Shown: positions 1-7,321 of the stretch, piece by piece
Position numbering within the stretch: the first letter of the stretch is position 1
Layout: each line of letters starts with the position of its first letter
Source: Rhodothermales bacterium
GTDB lineage: Bacteria; Bacteroidota; Rhodothermia; Rhodothermales; UBA10348
Direction: 5' to 3'
Length of the DNA stretch: 20,126 nt
NCBI GenBank assembly: GCA_013003255.1
Contig: JABDJZ010000435.1
Span: forward strand, 1-20,126
Made by a program: the position numbers and the translations under genes
Notes under the pieces: model-generated
What the model was told of the DNA's origin: nothing
The model's input: the letters and a program-made list of their open reading frames with translations, nothing else
Database searches by the model: none

Positions 1-1010
1 GAGGTGAGGAACAGGGTTGACCCGTCCTCGCCGAATGCCACGTTGGCCGTCGCGCCTTCCGTCCTGATGGTCCCGAGGTGGGCACCGCTGCTGTCCAACA
101 CCCAGACACCGCCAGGACCGGTGGCAAACAACCGGCCCTCTGTATCGACCTTGAGGCCGTCAGGCAAGCCGGGGTTCTCCTGACCCACGCTGGCAGTGGC
201 ATCGGCAAAGACTCGCTTCCCTGACACCGTGCCGTCGGGTGACAGGTCATACGCCACCCACATGGCCTGCTCCGGGTCGGAATTGGCCACGTACAGGACG
301 GATTCGTCCGGAGAGAGCGCGATTCCGTTGGGGCGGGTCAGCGTAGAGTCGATCAGCGAGACATTGCCGGAGGGCCCGAGGCGGTACACGCCCATGAATC
401 CCAGCGCAGATTGCGAAGGCGACTCCAGGCCATAGGGCGGATCGGTGAAATACAGCGAGCCGTCGCTGCCAAATACCAGATCATTGGGGCTGTTGTACGG
501 GCGGTCGTCGTAGCTATCAGTCAGGGTCTCGAAGCGCGATGCAGGATTATCCCAAGGTGCCTCGAGCCGGGCGATCCTCCGGTCCCCATGTTGGGCCAGG
601 ATCAGGCGCCCTGCGGCATCAAGTGTAAGTCCGTTTGAGCCGCCGCCCCCGGACCCGTCAGTATCCCCGGACGGCGTGAGCCAGACCGATGCGCCATCAG
701 CCTCGTGCCATCGATGGATGGTGTTGCCCGGGACATCCGAGTAGAGGAGGCCAATCGATCCTCCCACCCAAACAGGACCCTCGGACCAGGCATACCCCTC
801 GGCCAGGACTTCTACGCGGGCGTCCGCATCCACGACTTCGGCAAAGCCGGTCGCGGCGGCGACAGGCTCCCCGATGATCAGGCGTTCCGGCTCAGCGGGT
901 GGGCTATCACAGCCCCAGACGAGAGCCAGCAGCAGCCAGGCTGCCCAACTTGTTTGAAGCTGCTTCCTTCGGGCCCTCCTGACTTGGAAGTCCCTGTTGG
1001 AACAGCCCAA
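1..1010 (-). CDS. SMP-30/gluconolactonase-family lipoprotein (3' end outside window)
   Basis: Translating the minus strand gives an open frame through the left edge that reads as a six-bladed beta-propeller of the SMP-30/gluconolactonase/LRE family. In order it shows SEGPVW (family metal-ligand Glu), SNGLTLD, NSPNDLVF, YFTDPPYGL, RPNGIALSPD, LPDGLKVD (metal-ligand Asp) and ANVAFGEDG. These enzymes hydrolyse sugar lactones or similar esters; the substrate here is unknown. The N-terminus is basic, then hydrophobic (AAWLLLALVWGC), so Cys34 is a probable lipidation site and the protein would be periplasmic or surface-anchored. It follows the DUF411 gene by 17 nt and is probably co-transcribed. 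The start is uncertain: no ATG or GTG lies between the upstream gene and the signal peptide, and TTG at 1010 is used. A strong AGGAGGG (980-974) sits inside the coding frame with no usual start after it. Family call firm; start weak. Confidence 0.8.
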   Translation of the reverse strand, partial: MGCSNRDFQVRRARRKQLQTSWAAWLLLALVWGCDSPPAEPERLIIGEPVAAATGFAEVVDADARVEVLAEGYAWSEGPVWVGGSIGLLYSDVPGNTIHRWHEADGASVWLTPSGDTDGSGGGGSNGLTLDAAGRLILAQHGDRRIARLEAPWDNPASRFETLTDSYDDRPYNSPNDLVFGSDGSLYFTDPPYGLESPSQSALGFMGVYRLGPSGNVSLIDSTLTRPNGIALSPDESVLYVANSDPEQAMWVAYDLSPDGTVSGKRVFADATASVGQENPGLPDGLKVDTEGRLFATGPGGVWVLDSSGAHLGTIRTEGATANVAFGEDGSTLFLT

Positions 1011-1027
1011 ATACGGCTGCAGCAACC

Positions 1028-1507
1028 TCAGGACCCTGCCTTGATGTCTGCGTAGACGGTCAATTCGCCGTCGTTGGTGAAGGCGACCACCTGATAGTCA
1101 TCGTAGTTGGCAGGGTCACCCTGCTCCATGCCGGGAGAACCGATGGGCATGCCCGGAACGGCGATGCCGCGGATGTTCGGCTGCTCGGCCAGCATGCGCG
1201 TGACCTGCTCGGCCGGAACGTGGCCCTCAAGCACGTAGCCGCCAATGGTGGCAGTGTGGCAGGAGCGAAGCCGTGGATAGACACCTTCCTGCTCCTTGAT
1301 CGGGGTGACATTCTGCATGTCACGGACCTCGATGTCAAAACCGGCCTCTTCCATGTACTCGATCCACGCACCGCAGCAGCCGCAGGTCGGGCTCTTGTAT
1401 ACGATCATGGTGTTGGAAGCAGTGGCGCTGGAGGGAAGTCCAATGGCCAGGTAGCCCACGAGGCCCAGCAGGAGGACGGCGCCGGCGATGATGGTTCGGG
1501 TAGACAT
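1028..1507 (-). CDS. DUF411-family metal-binding protein, exported
   Basis: This 159-residue protein has an N-terminal hydrophobic segment (residues 5-23) ending near ATAS, so it is probably exported or membrane-anchored. The mature part carries the DUF411 signature: VYKSPTCGCCGAW with Cys42, Cys44 and Cys45, then LRSCHTATIGGYVLEGHVPA with Cys83, His84 and His96, then IAVPGMPIGSPGME with Met120 and Met127. DUF411 proteins have a thioredoxin-like layout and are commonly found with copper-resistance genes, so a periplasmic copper-binding role is likely but not shown. No copper ATPase, oxidase or CopZ gene lies beside it here. It heads a minus-strand pair with the SMP-30-like gene (17 nt gap) and is divergent from the BNR lipoprotein gene across 85 bp. 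ATG at 1507 fits the signal peptide. The length is typical for the family. Confidence 0.9.
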   Translation of the reverse strand: MSTRTIIAGAVLLLGLVGYLAIGLPSSATASNTMIVYKSPTCGCCGAWIEYMEEAGFDIEVRDMQNVTPIKEQEGVYPRLRSCHTATIGGYVLEGHVPAEQVTRMLAEQPNIRGIAVPGMPIGSPGMEQGDPANYDDYQVVAFTNDGELTVYADIKAGS

Positions 1508-1592
1508 GGTGGCGGGTTTTTCTGCGACGAAAGTGGTTCAGCCCTAGCTTGGTGGAATCCCTCATTCTGCCACTGGATCCCCAAGAACCCCC
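1508..1592. promoter_or_regulatory. divergent intergenic region, probable promoters
   Basis: These 85 bp separate the divergent DUF411 and BNR-lipoprotein genes, so at least one promoter must lie in or near them. On the plus strand TAGCTTGG (1543-1550) matches the Bacteroidota -7 element TAnnTTTG at all but one defined position, with a T-rich stretch about 24 nt upstream. I see no clear element for the minus-strand gene and no strong operator palindrome. Confidence 0.35.
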
Positions 1593-2669
1593 ATGCGTCG
1601 TCTCATTCTTGCAGCTTTTGTGGTCCTTGGCGGCTGTTCATCCTCCGATACTCCGCCCGAACCGTGGACGACTGCCGTGTTCGAGCAGCAGACAACGGGC
1701 TCGCAGGCGCGGCTCCAGGCCATCAGTGCCAGCTCCGAATCCGTGGTCTGGGTGAGTGGAAACCGGGGGACGTTCGGACGCAGCGTTGATGGCGGCGCCA
1801 ACTGGCAGACCGCGCAGGTCCCGGGTGCCGAGGACCTCGAATTCCGGGATGTGCACGCGATCGACGCGGATCTGGCATTCCTGATGTCTACCGGGCCGGG
1901 CGAGACGTCTCGCATTTACCGCACCGCCGATGGAGGCCGAAGCTGGGAAGAAGTCTACCGGGTCACCGAGCCGGCCGGGTTCTTTGACTGCATGTCATTC
2001 TGGGATCCCCAAACCGGCATCGTCTTCAGTGATGCCCCCGATTCTGATTTCATGCTGATGAAGACGTCGGACGGCGGTGATACCTGGAGCCGCGTGGACC
2101 CCGATGCGCTGGAGGATGCGCACCAGGGCGAGGGCGCCTTCGCCTCAAGCGGCACGTGTCTGGTTACCGGCGAGAACGGCCGAGCCTGGTTTGGGACCGG
2201 CGCTTCCGGCATCGACACTCGCGTATACAGAACCAGCGACTATGGCGCGACCTGGGCCGCCGTGGTTACCCCGATCCCGTCGACCAGCGGATCGTCAGGC
2301 ATTTTCACACTGAGCTTCCTGGATGCTGAGCAAGGCATCGCTCTGGGCGGAGAGTACACGCGGCCCGACTCGCTCTACGGGCACACCGCGCTGACCTCCG
2401 ATGGCGGTGCAACGTGGGCGATGGGTGGTGATTCCGGCCTGGGAGGATCCGTATTTGGTGCCACCTTTGTACCGGGCGCGCCGACGCCCACCGTGATTGC
2501 CGTGGCGCCCACCGGAAGCGCCCTGTCCACAGACGGCGGGACCACGTGGTCGACGTTGGACGCCGAGAACTACTGGGCCGTCGGGGCAAGTCCGGAAGGC
2601 ACAGTCTGGGCCGTCGGCCCCGGGGGCCGGGTGGCCCGCCTTCGGGTGATACAAAGTGAAACCTCGTAG
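1593..2669 (+). CDS. BNR/Ycf48-like repeat beta-propeller lipoprotein
   Basis: A 358-residue protein that starts MRRLILAAFVVLGGC, a lipoprotein signal with Cys15 as the modified residue. The rest is a propeller of BNR/sortilin-type repeats: Asp-box-like SxDGGxxW motifs recur as SVDGGANW, TADGGRSW, TSDGGDTW, TSDGGATW and STDGGTTW, plus a variant TSDYGATW. Related proteins are annotated as Ycf48/HCF136-like or 'oxidoreductase' in Bacteroidota. No catalytic residues of sialidases are evident, so a binding or assembly role at the cell envelope is more likely than hydrolysis. It is the first gene of a compact plus-strand run, with the gamma-glutamyltransferase-family gene starting 3 nt after its stop. 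Family call good; function unknown. Confidence 0.85.
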   Translation: MRRLILAAFVVLGGCSSSDTPPEPWTTAVFEQQTTGSQARLQAISASSESVVWVSGNRGTFGRSVDGGANWQTAQVPGAEDLEFRDVHAIDADLAFLMSTGPGETSRIYRTADGGRSWEEVYRVTEPAGFFDCMSFWDPQTGIVFSDAPDSDFMLMKTSDGGDTWSRVDPDALEDAHQGEGAFASSGTCLVTGENGRAWFGTGASGIDTRVYRTSDYGATWAAVVTPIPSTSGSSGIFTLSFLDAEQGIALGGEYTRPDSLYGHTALTSDGGATWAMGGDSGLGGSVFGATFVPGAPTPTVIAVAPTGSALSTDGGTTWSTLDAENYWAVGASPEGTVWAVGPGGRVARLRVIQSETS

Positions 2670-2672
2670 ACC

Positions 2673-4409
2673 ATGAAACGAAGCCTCCTGTTCATTCTGG
2701 CCCTGATGACCATGTCCGCATCCGCCCAGAGCCTCCGTGGAGACCGGTTCGTGGGAGAGAACTTCGCCACACGCTCTCCGGTGGTGGCTGCAAACGGCAT
2801 GGCTGCCACGAGCCAGCCCCTGGCTTCGGCGGTAGCCATCGACATTCTGAAGGCCGGCGGCTCCGCCGTTGATGCGGCCATCGCTGCCAATGCGGTTCTG
2901 GGACTGGTGGAGCCCACGGGGTGCGGCATCGGCGGCGACCTCTTCGCGATCGTGTGGGACCCGAAGACACGAAATGTCGTGGGCCTGAATGCGTCGGGCC
3001 GTGCCCCGCTTGGTCAGTCGTTGGAAGACCTCCAGGCGCGCCTCGGGGATCGCAGTTCCATTCCGCAGTTCGGCAGCCTGTCCGTTTCCGTTCCGGGTGC
3101 CGTGGACGGCTGGTTCGAATTGCATGAGCGCTACGGGATCCTGCCGATGACGGAGGTCCTGGCTCCTGCCATCCAGTACGCGGAAGAGGGCTTCCCGCTG
3201 TCGCAGGTGATCGCGTACTACTGGAACATGAACATGGAGCGGTATGCGCGGAACGAGGATGACATCGAGGACCTCGCCAACCTGCGCGCCACATTTGTCC
3301 CCGAAGGCAGGATTCCCGGCCACGGCGACCTCTTTCGGAATCCGGACCTTGCACGTACCTACCGGATGATTGGCGAGGAGGGTCGTGACGCCTTTTACCG
3401 CGGCGAGATCGCCGAGACGGTGGACGCCTATATGCAGCGCGTCGGTGGACCGCTCCGGGCAGCGGACCTGGCCGCGCACACTTCGGAGTGGGTCACGCCG
3501 CTGGCGGTGGACTATCGCGGATACCAGGTATGGGAGTTGCCGCCCAACGGCCAGGGAATCGCGGCTCTCCAGATGCTGAACATCCTTGAGGAGTTTGACC
3601 TTGCCTCCATGGGCTTCGGATCAGCCGAATACCTGCATCTGCAGACTGAGGCCAAGAAACTGGCGTTTGAGGACCGCGCCCGTTTCTACGCGGACCCGGA
3701 TTTCTTCAAGGCGCCGATTGAGGAACTCCTCTCCAAGGAGTACGCCGCCCGGAGGCGTGCCCTGATCCGGACGGACCGGGCCATGGATTTCGTGCCCGAT
3801 GGGGATCCACTCCTGGAGTCCGGCGACACCATTTATCTGACCGTTGCCGACAAGGACGGCATGATGGTGTCCCTGATCCAAAGCAACTACGCCGGCATGG
3901 GTAGCGGACTGATGCCCGACGGCCTTGGATTCGTGCTCCAGAACCGGGGGGCACTCTTCAACATGGATCCCGATCATCCAAATGCCTACGCGCCCGGCAA
4001 GCGGCCCTTTCACACCATCATCCCGGCATTCGTCAGTCAGGATGGTGAGCCTATTCTCAGCTTTGGCCTGATGGGCGGGGCCATGCAGCCCCAGGGTCAT
4101 GCACAGATCGTGGTGAACATGCTGGACTTCGGGATGAACGTCCAGGAGGCCGGGGACGCCGCGCGGTACCGGCACGTAGGCAGCAGCCAGCCGACGGGGC
4201 CCAAGCTCTCCGGCGGCGGAACGCTGGTGCTCGAAACGGGATTTCCGGCTGACATCCTTGAGGCGCTCCGGGCCCTGGGTCACGATGTGAGGTACGCGGA
4301 AGGCGATGCGGGCATGGGCGGCTATCAGGCCATACGCTGGGATCCGTCGAAGCGCGTGTATTTTGGGGCGTCCGAAATGAGGAAGGATGGAACCGTCATT
4401 GGATATTGA
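2673..4409 (+). CDS. ggt: gamma-glutamyltransferase-family enzyme (YwrD-like subgroup)
   Basis: A 578-residue Ntn-hydrolase precursor with a cleavable signal peptide (MKRSLLFILALMTMSASA), so periplasmic or secreted. The large-subunit region has PTGCGIGGDLFAIVWD and SGRAP, whose Arg110 matches the gamma-glutamyl carboxylate-binding Arg of E. coli Ggt. The self-cleavage nucleophile is Thr386 in GDTIYLTVADKDG, aligning with TTHYSVVDKDG of E. coli. The small subunit has GMGSGLMPDGLGFVLQNR and GLMGGAMQPQGHAQ. The SGRAP and MGGxMQPQGH forms recall the YwrD/GGT3 paralogues rather than classical glutathione GGT (REKAP, SPGG), so the donor may not be glutathione. Autoprocessing residues appear intact and the length is normal. 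The start lies 3 nt after the upstream lipoprotein gene, and the 3' end overlaps the next gene. Family call firm; substrate uncertain. Confidence 0.93.
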   Translation: MKRSLLFILALMTMSASAQSLRGDRFVGENFATRSPVVAANGMAATSQPLASAVAIDILKAGGSAVDAAIAANAVLGLVEPTGCGIGGDLFAIVWDPKTRNVVGLNASGRAPLGQSLEDLQARLGDRSSIPQFGSLSVSVPGAVDGWFELHERYGILPMTEVLAPAIQYAEEGFPLSQVIAYYWNMNMERYARNEDDIEDLANLRATFVPEGRIPGHGDLFRNPDLARTYRMIGEEGRDAFYRGEIAETVDAYMQRVGGPLRAADLAAHTSEWVTPLAVDYRGYQVWELPPNGQGIAALQMLNILEEFDLASMGFGSAEYLHLQTEAKKLAFEDRARFYADPDFFKAPIEELLSKEYAARRRALIRTDRAMDFVPDGDPLLESGDTIYLTVADKDGMMVSLIQSNYAGMGSGLMPDGLGFVLQNRGALFNMDPDHPNAYAPGKRPFHTIIPAFVSQDGEPILSFGLMGGAMQPQGHAQIVVNMLDFGMNVQEAGDAARYRHVGSSQPTGPKLSGGGTLVLETGFPADILEALRALGHDVRYAEGDAGMGGYQAIRWDPSKRVYFGASEMRKDGTVIGY

Positions 4410-5016
4410 ACGGCCCGTGGCCCTGATTGGGGCGCCGGATGCCCTTGTGGTTCCGGGCCTGACCGGGGTTCTCAACACCAACCTCACGGCAGAAACGGCC
4501 ATCCGGAGCGGATTCGATGTGCTGCTGACCGAGGTGCCCGCAAGCCGACGTGCGGCGAAGGACCTGCTTCGCCTGGCCGAGGAGGCAGGCGTCCGGGTTG
4601 GTTTTCCCCGGTGGCTGCGTCGCGGCCTTGATACGGTGGACCCACAGCCTTGGGTCAATATCATTGCGCCCACCGGTTGTGGTGTGGACCACCTGTTGGA
4701 TCTCGGTCTCTGGATCTCCGGCTGTGTCGGCGTGCAGCGGGTCGAATCGGTGCAGGACGGGGACGAGTGCATGCTGATCCTTCGTGGAACAGCCGGTCAG
4801 ATGCTCTCGGTGCAGGTCACCGCACAAGCCGGATCCGTGCAGGTCTCGCTTGCCGGATCCGGAAAGCCGCGTCTTCTCACGCTTCAATATGACCCTGACG
4901 CCGGACTTCGCTCTGAAATCCGGCGGTTCTCCGAGGGTAGCCCGGGTGCGGTGCTTCTGGAAGACTCCATGGACCTCATCACGGCCCTAGAACGCGCCGG
5001 AGCGGTGGGGCGTTAG
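4387..5016 (+). CDS. small divergent Gfo/Idh/MocA-like protein, function unknown
   Basis: A 209-residue protein I do not recognise with certainty. Two stretches resemble Gfo/Idh/MocA oxidoreductases. FDVLLTEVPASRRAAKDLLRLAEEAGVRVGFPRWLRR looks like their 'EKPxaxtxxEaxelvxlAexxgv' helix-strand unit, split here by my reading at about residues 43-79. APTGCGVDHLLDLGLWISG looks like the 'dxGxHxiDlxxwlxG' segment. The N-terminal GxGxxG dinucleotide-binding motif is missing, and the protein is about 130-150 residues shorter than usual members. It may be a degenerate relative that does not bind NAD(P), or a regulatory or scaffold protein. ATG at 4387 overlaps the previous gene by 23 nt. GTG at 4417 (codon 11), 8 nt after that gene's stop, is an equally plausible start. 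The CCA-adding enzyme gene follows after 6 nt. It is probably co-transcribed in the five-gene run. Confidence 0.7.
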   Translation: MEPSLDIERPVALIGAPDALVVPGLTGVLNTNLTAETAIRSGFDVLLTEVPASRRAAKDLLRLAEEAGVRVGFPRWLRRGLDTVDPQPWVNIIAPTGCGVDHLLDLGLWISGCVGVQRVESVQDGDECMLILRGTAGQMLSVQVTAQAGSVQVSLAGSGKPRLLTLQYDPDAGLRSEIRRFSEGSPGAVLLEDSMDLITALERAGAVGR

Positions 5017-5022
5017 CAGCGG

Positions 5023-6651
5023 ATGTCGTTTCTGCGCTCCCTTCTTTCTGAACCCCATCGTGCCCTGCTCGCCACCATCGGCGATGCTGCCGAATCGCGT
5101 GGAATCGATGCCTACGTGGTAGGCGGCTTCGTTCGGGATGCCATTCTGGGCCGGTCCACGACCGATCTCGATTTTGTCACCGTCGGTAAGGGCACCGGGA
5201 TTGAGCTGGCCGAAGCGGTTTCGAAACGCCTCGGGGGTGCCACGGTGCATGTCTACCGGCAGTTCGGGACCGCGGCAATCAGGATTCCGGACCCGTCGGA
5301 AAGCAGTGAGACCATGATCCTGGAGTTCGTTGCCGCCCGAAAGGAGAGTTATCGGCGCGATTCACGGAAGCCCATCGTGGCGGACGGGACGCTGGAGGAC
5401 GATCTCAAGCGCCGCGACTTCACGGTGAACGCCTTCGCGGCCCAGCTCCGAGCGGATGGGGTCGGTGAGATCGTCGATCGCTTCGGCGGCATGCGGGATC
5501 TCGATCAGGGTACCCTGCGGACGCCGGTCGATCCCTTTCAGACGTTTTCCGACGATCCGCTTCGCATGGTGCGGGCCGCACGTTTTGCGGCGCAACTGGG
5601 GTTTGACCTGGAGCATGACACCTGGGCAGCCATGCGCGCCGAGGCCGAGCGCATCCGGATTGTCAGCGTGGAGCGCATCGCCGACGAACTGCAGAAGATC
5701 ATGGCGAGCCGCCAGCCCTCGGTTGGATTTCGCATTCTGGAGGAGACCGGTGTTCTGCCTCACTTCCTGCCAGAGCTATCTGATCTCCGCGGGGTCGAGC
5801 AGGTCCGGGGGCACAAGCACAAGGACAACTTCTACCACACGCTGCAGGTTGTGGACAACCTCGTGGAACTGACCACCGACCGGCCGGCGGAGGAAACACT
5901 CTGGCTCCGGTGGGCGGCGCTCCTTCACGACATCGGCAAGCCCTCTACCAAGCGCTTCAGACCAGGCACCGGCTGGACGTTCCACGGGCACGAGGATCGC
6001 GGGTCGCGGATGATTCCGGGCCTGCTTCGACGCCTGAAGCTCCCGCTTGATGAACGTGCCGACTATGTCGAAAAACTGGTCCGGCTGCACCATCGACCGG
6101 TTGCGCTGGTCGACGAGGAGGTAACCGACTCGGCCGTTCGCCGACTCCTGTTCGATGCAGGCGACGATGTCGATGACCTGATGACGCTCGTAAGGGCGGA
6201 CATCACCTCACGCAATCCTGCCCGGGTGCGGCGCTATCTCCGTGCGTTTGACCGCGTGGACGAGAAGCTGATTGACGTTGAGGAGAAGGACCAACTGCGC
6301 AACTTCCGTCCTCCGGTCGACGGCCAGGAGATCATGGAGGCACTGGGCATCGGCGAAGGGCTCGCCGTGGGAATCCTCAAAGACCGCATCACCGAAGCCA
6401 TTCTCGATGGCATCATTCCCAACGAGCACGGGGCGGCCCGAGATCTCATGATGACCAACCGCGAGGACGCAATCCGTCGCGGCGCCCTGTTCATGCAGTA
6501 CATCCGGACCCTGCCGGGGCCGGAGAAGCGTGCTGTCGGGGCCATCAAGGAAGCCGTCCTCAGTGATGAATTGCCGGAAGACCAGACCGAGGCGGTGCGA
6601 TTCCTGGACCAGATAAAGGAACGGACCCTGAAGCCCGAGACGCATGAGTGA
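5023..6651 (+). CDS. cca: CCA tRNA nucleotidyltransferase / poly(A) polymerase family, with HD domain
   Basis: A 542-residue class II nucleotidyltransferase that adds or repairs the 3' CCA of tRNA in the cytoplasm. The catalytic head shows YVVGGFVRDAILG with GG at 34-35, the metal carboxylates Asp48 and Asp50 in TDLDFVT, and Glu101 in MILEFVAARKE. The flexible-loop/base-recognition motif RRDFTVNAFA begins at 130, followed by DDPLRMVRAARFAAQLGF at about 178-194. From about residue 268 an HD phosphohydrolase domain follows, with His272 (YHTLQVVDNL), His302-Asp303 in LLHDIGKPSTK, and HGHEDRGS at 321-328. This is the common long bacterial form; the HD domain may give phosphatase or phosphodiesterase activity. 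A CC- or A-adding specialist cannot be excluded. It sits 6 nt after the Gfo/Idh-like gene and overlaps the following membrane-protein gene by 8 nt, so expression is probably coupled. Confidence 0.95.
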   Translation: MSFLRSLLSEPHRALLATIGDAAESRGIDAYVVGGFVRDAILGRSTTDLDFVTVGKGTGIELAEAVSKRLGGATVHVYRQFGTAAIRIPDPSESSETMILEFVAARKESYRRDSRKPIVADGTLEDDLKRRDFTVNAFAAQLRADGVGEIVDRFGGMRDLDQGTLRTPVDPFQTFSDDPLRMVRAARFAAQLGFDLEHDTWAAMRAEAERIRIVSVERIADELQKIMASRQPSVGFRILEETGVLPHFLPELSDLRGVEQVRGHKHKDNFYHTLQVVDNLVELTTDRPAEETLWLRWAALLHDIGKPSTKRFRPGTGWTFHGHEDRGSRMIPGLLRRLKLPLDERADYVEKLVRLHHRPVALVDEEVTDSAVRRLLFDAGDDVDDLMTLVRADITSRNPARVRRYLRAFDRVDEKLIDVEEKDQLRNFRPPVDGQEIMEALGIGEGLAVGILKDRITEAILDGIIPNEHGAARDLMMTNREDAIRRGALFMQYIRTLPGPEKRAVGAIKEAVLSDELPEDQTEAVRFLDQIKERTLKPETHE

Positions 6652-7210
6652 CAGCGCAACTTCATCTCCCGGCACGGGCCTTTCATCTCCCGGCACGGGC
6701 CTGAGCGTACTTGCTCCCCTGGCCCGGGCCTCCGACGCCATTGTCCGGAGCTTTGACCGCGTTGCCTACGTGGGCTGGGCGGCCGCCGCAGGGGTTGTCG
6801 GACCGGTGCTCACGTGGGTCTGGCCGGTAGGTGTCCCGGCCGGCATCGGATTCGCCCTGCTGTTCGTGGTCCTCCTGGTGCCCGGGCTCTTCATTTTCCT
6901 GCTCGCGCGGGCCGTCGCGGGACTTGCCGGACTTCCCACTTCCGTGATCAACCAGGTGGTCTCGGCCCAGGAAGGCCCGGCATTGGAGTTTTCCGGAGGG
7001 GGGCTTCGCCGGGTATGGTGCGTCGGCCGTTACCTGCTGGGTATCCGCGGCGTGCTCTGGGCCCTGAAGGACCAGCTTACCTCTGCCGGTGCCGTTCTCC
7101 GGCTCGCCTCGGTGCCGATCCTCATCGGGTCCCTGGCGGCGGTGTTGGCCATCGCGTTGATGGTTCCTCTGGCCGTGGTGCTCGTCATTGCGGCCGCGGC
7201 CACGCTGTAG
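6644..7210 (+). CDS. small integral membrane protein, unknown function
   Basis: A 188-residue hydrophobic protein of no family I recognise. Residues 1-45 are hydrophilic and include a perfect heptapeptide duplication (SSPGTGL at 7-13 and 14-20). Hydrophobic segments follow at about 50-65 and 67-100 (probably two helices, with VPAGIGFALLFVVLLVPGLF in the second half) and at about 150-188 (one or two helices at the extreme C-terminus). Between them lies a soluble loop with several Arg residues, which suggests a cytoplasmic position. It starts inside the end of the CCA-enzyme gene (ATGAGTGA context, 8 nt overlap) and is the last gene of the run that begins at 1593. Its final 20 bases, including the stop codon, are nearly repeated 44 bp further on. 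Coding status rests on the long hydrophobic pattern and the overlap; function unknown. Confidence 0.7.
   Translation: MSDSATSSPGTGLSSPGTGLSVLAPLARASDAIVRSFDRVAYVGWAAAAGVVGPVLTWVWPVGVPAGIGFALLFVVLLVPGLFIFLLARAVAGLAGLPTSVINQVVSAQEGPALEFSGGGLRRVWCVGRYLLGIRGVLWALKDQLTSAGAVLRLASVPILIGSLAAVLAIALMVPLAVVLVIAAAATL
6661..6702 (+). repeat. perfect in-frame 21-bp tandem duplication
   Basis: The unit beginning ttcatctcccggcacgggcc occurs twice back to back (6661-6681 and 6682-6702) with no mismatch. It lies in the 5' coding part of the membrane-protein gene and encodes SSPGTGL twice. The absence of divergence points to a recent duplication or active slippage. Confidence 0.95.
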
Positions 7211-7300
7211 CGGCGCGTCTGCTGGTCGGCGACGCGGCCGTGGCCACGCTGTAGAGGAACACCTGCCGGCTCGGTGGCGCGGCCGTCCCCCGCCCTGTCG
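7190..7300. repeat. degenerate tandem repeat (about 44 bp) spanning a stop codon
   Basis: Three copies begin at 7190, 7234 and 7279, each with GCGGCCG. Copies 1 and 2 agree at 20 of 21 bases over the last codons and stop of the membrane-protein gene (gcggccNcggccacgctgtag-like; the stop is at 7208-7210 and its copy ends at 7254). They stay partly similar over the remaining 23 bases. Copy 3 is eroded. It occupies the convergent gap before the 7322-7720 gene. No U-tract follows, so it is not an obvious intrinsic terminator. Confidence 0.8.
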
Positions 7301-7321
7301 GCGGATCAGACTTGCGCTCGC

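Noticed and set aside
2295..3479. 394-residue open frame on the minus strand opposite the ggt-like gene
   Set aside because: Its composition is an antisense shadow (His/Arg/Gly-rich, no motifs), while the plus strand carries a fully conserved enzyme. Long antisense frames are expected at this GC content.
3621..4772. 383-residue minus-strand open frame across the ggt-like and Gfo/Idh-like genes
   Set aside because: It crosses two real genes on the other strand and has no recognisable domain; treated as a shadow.
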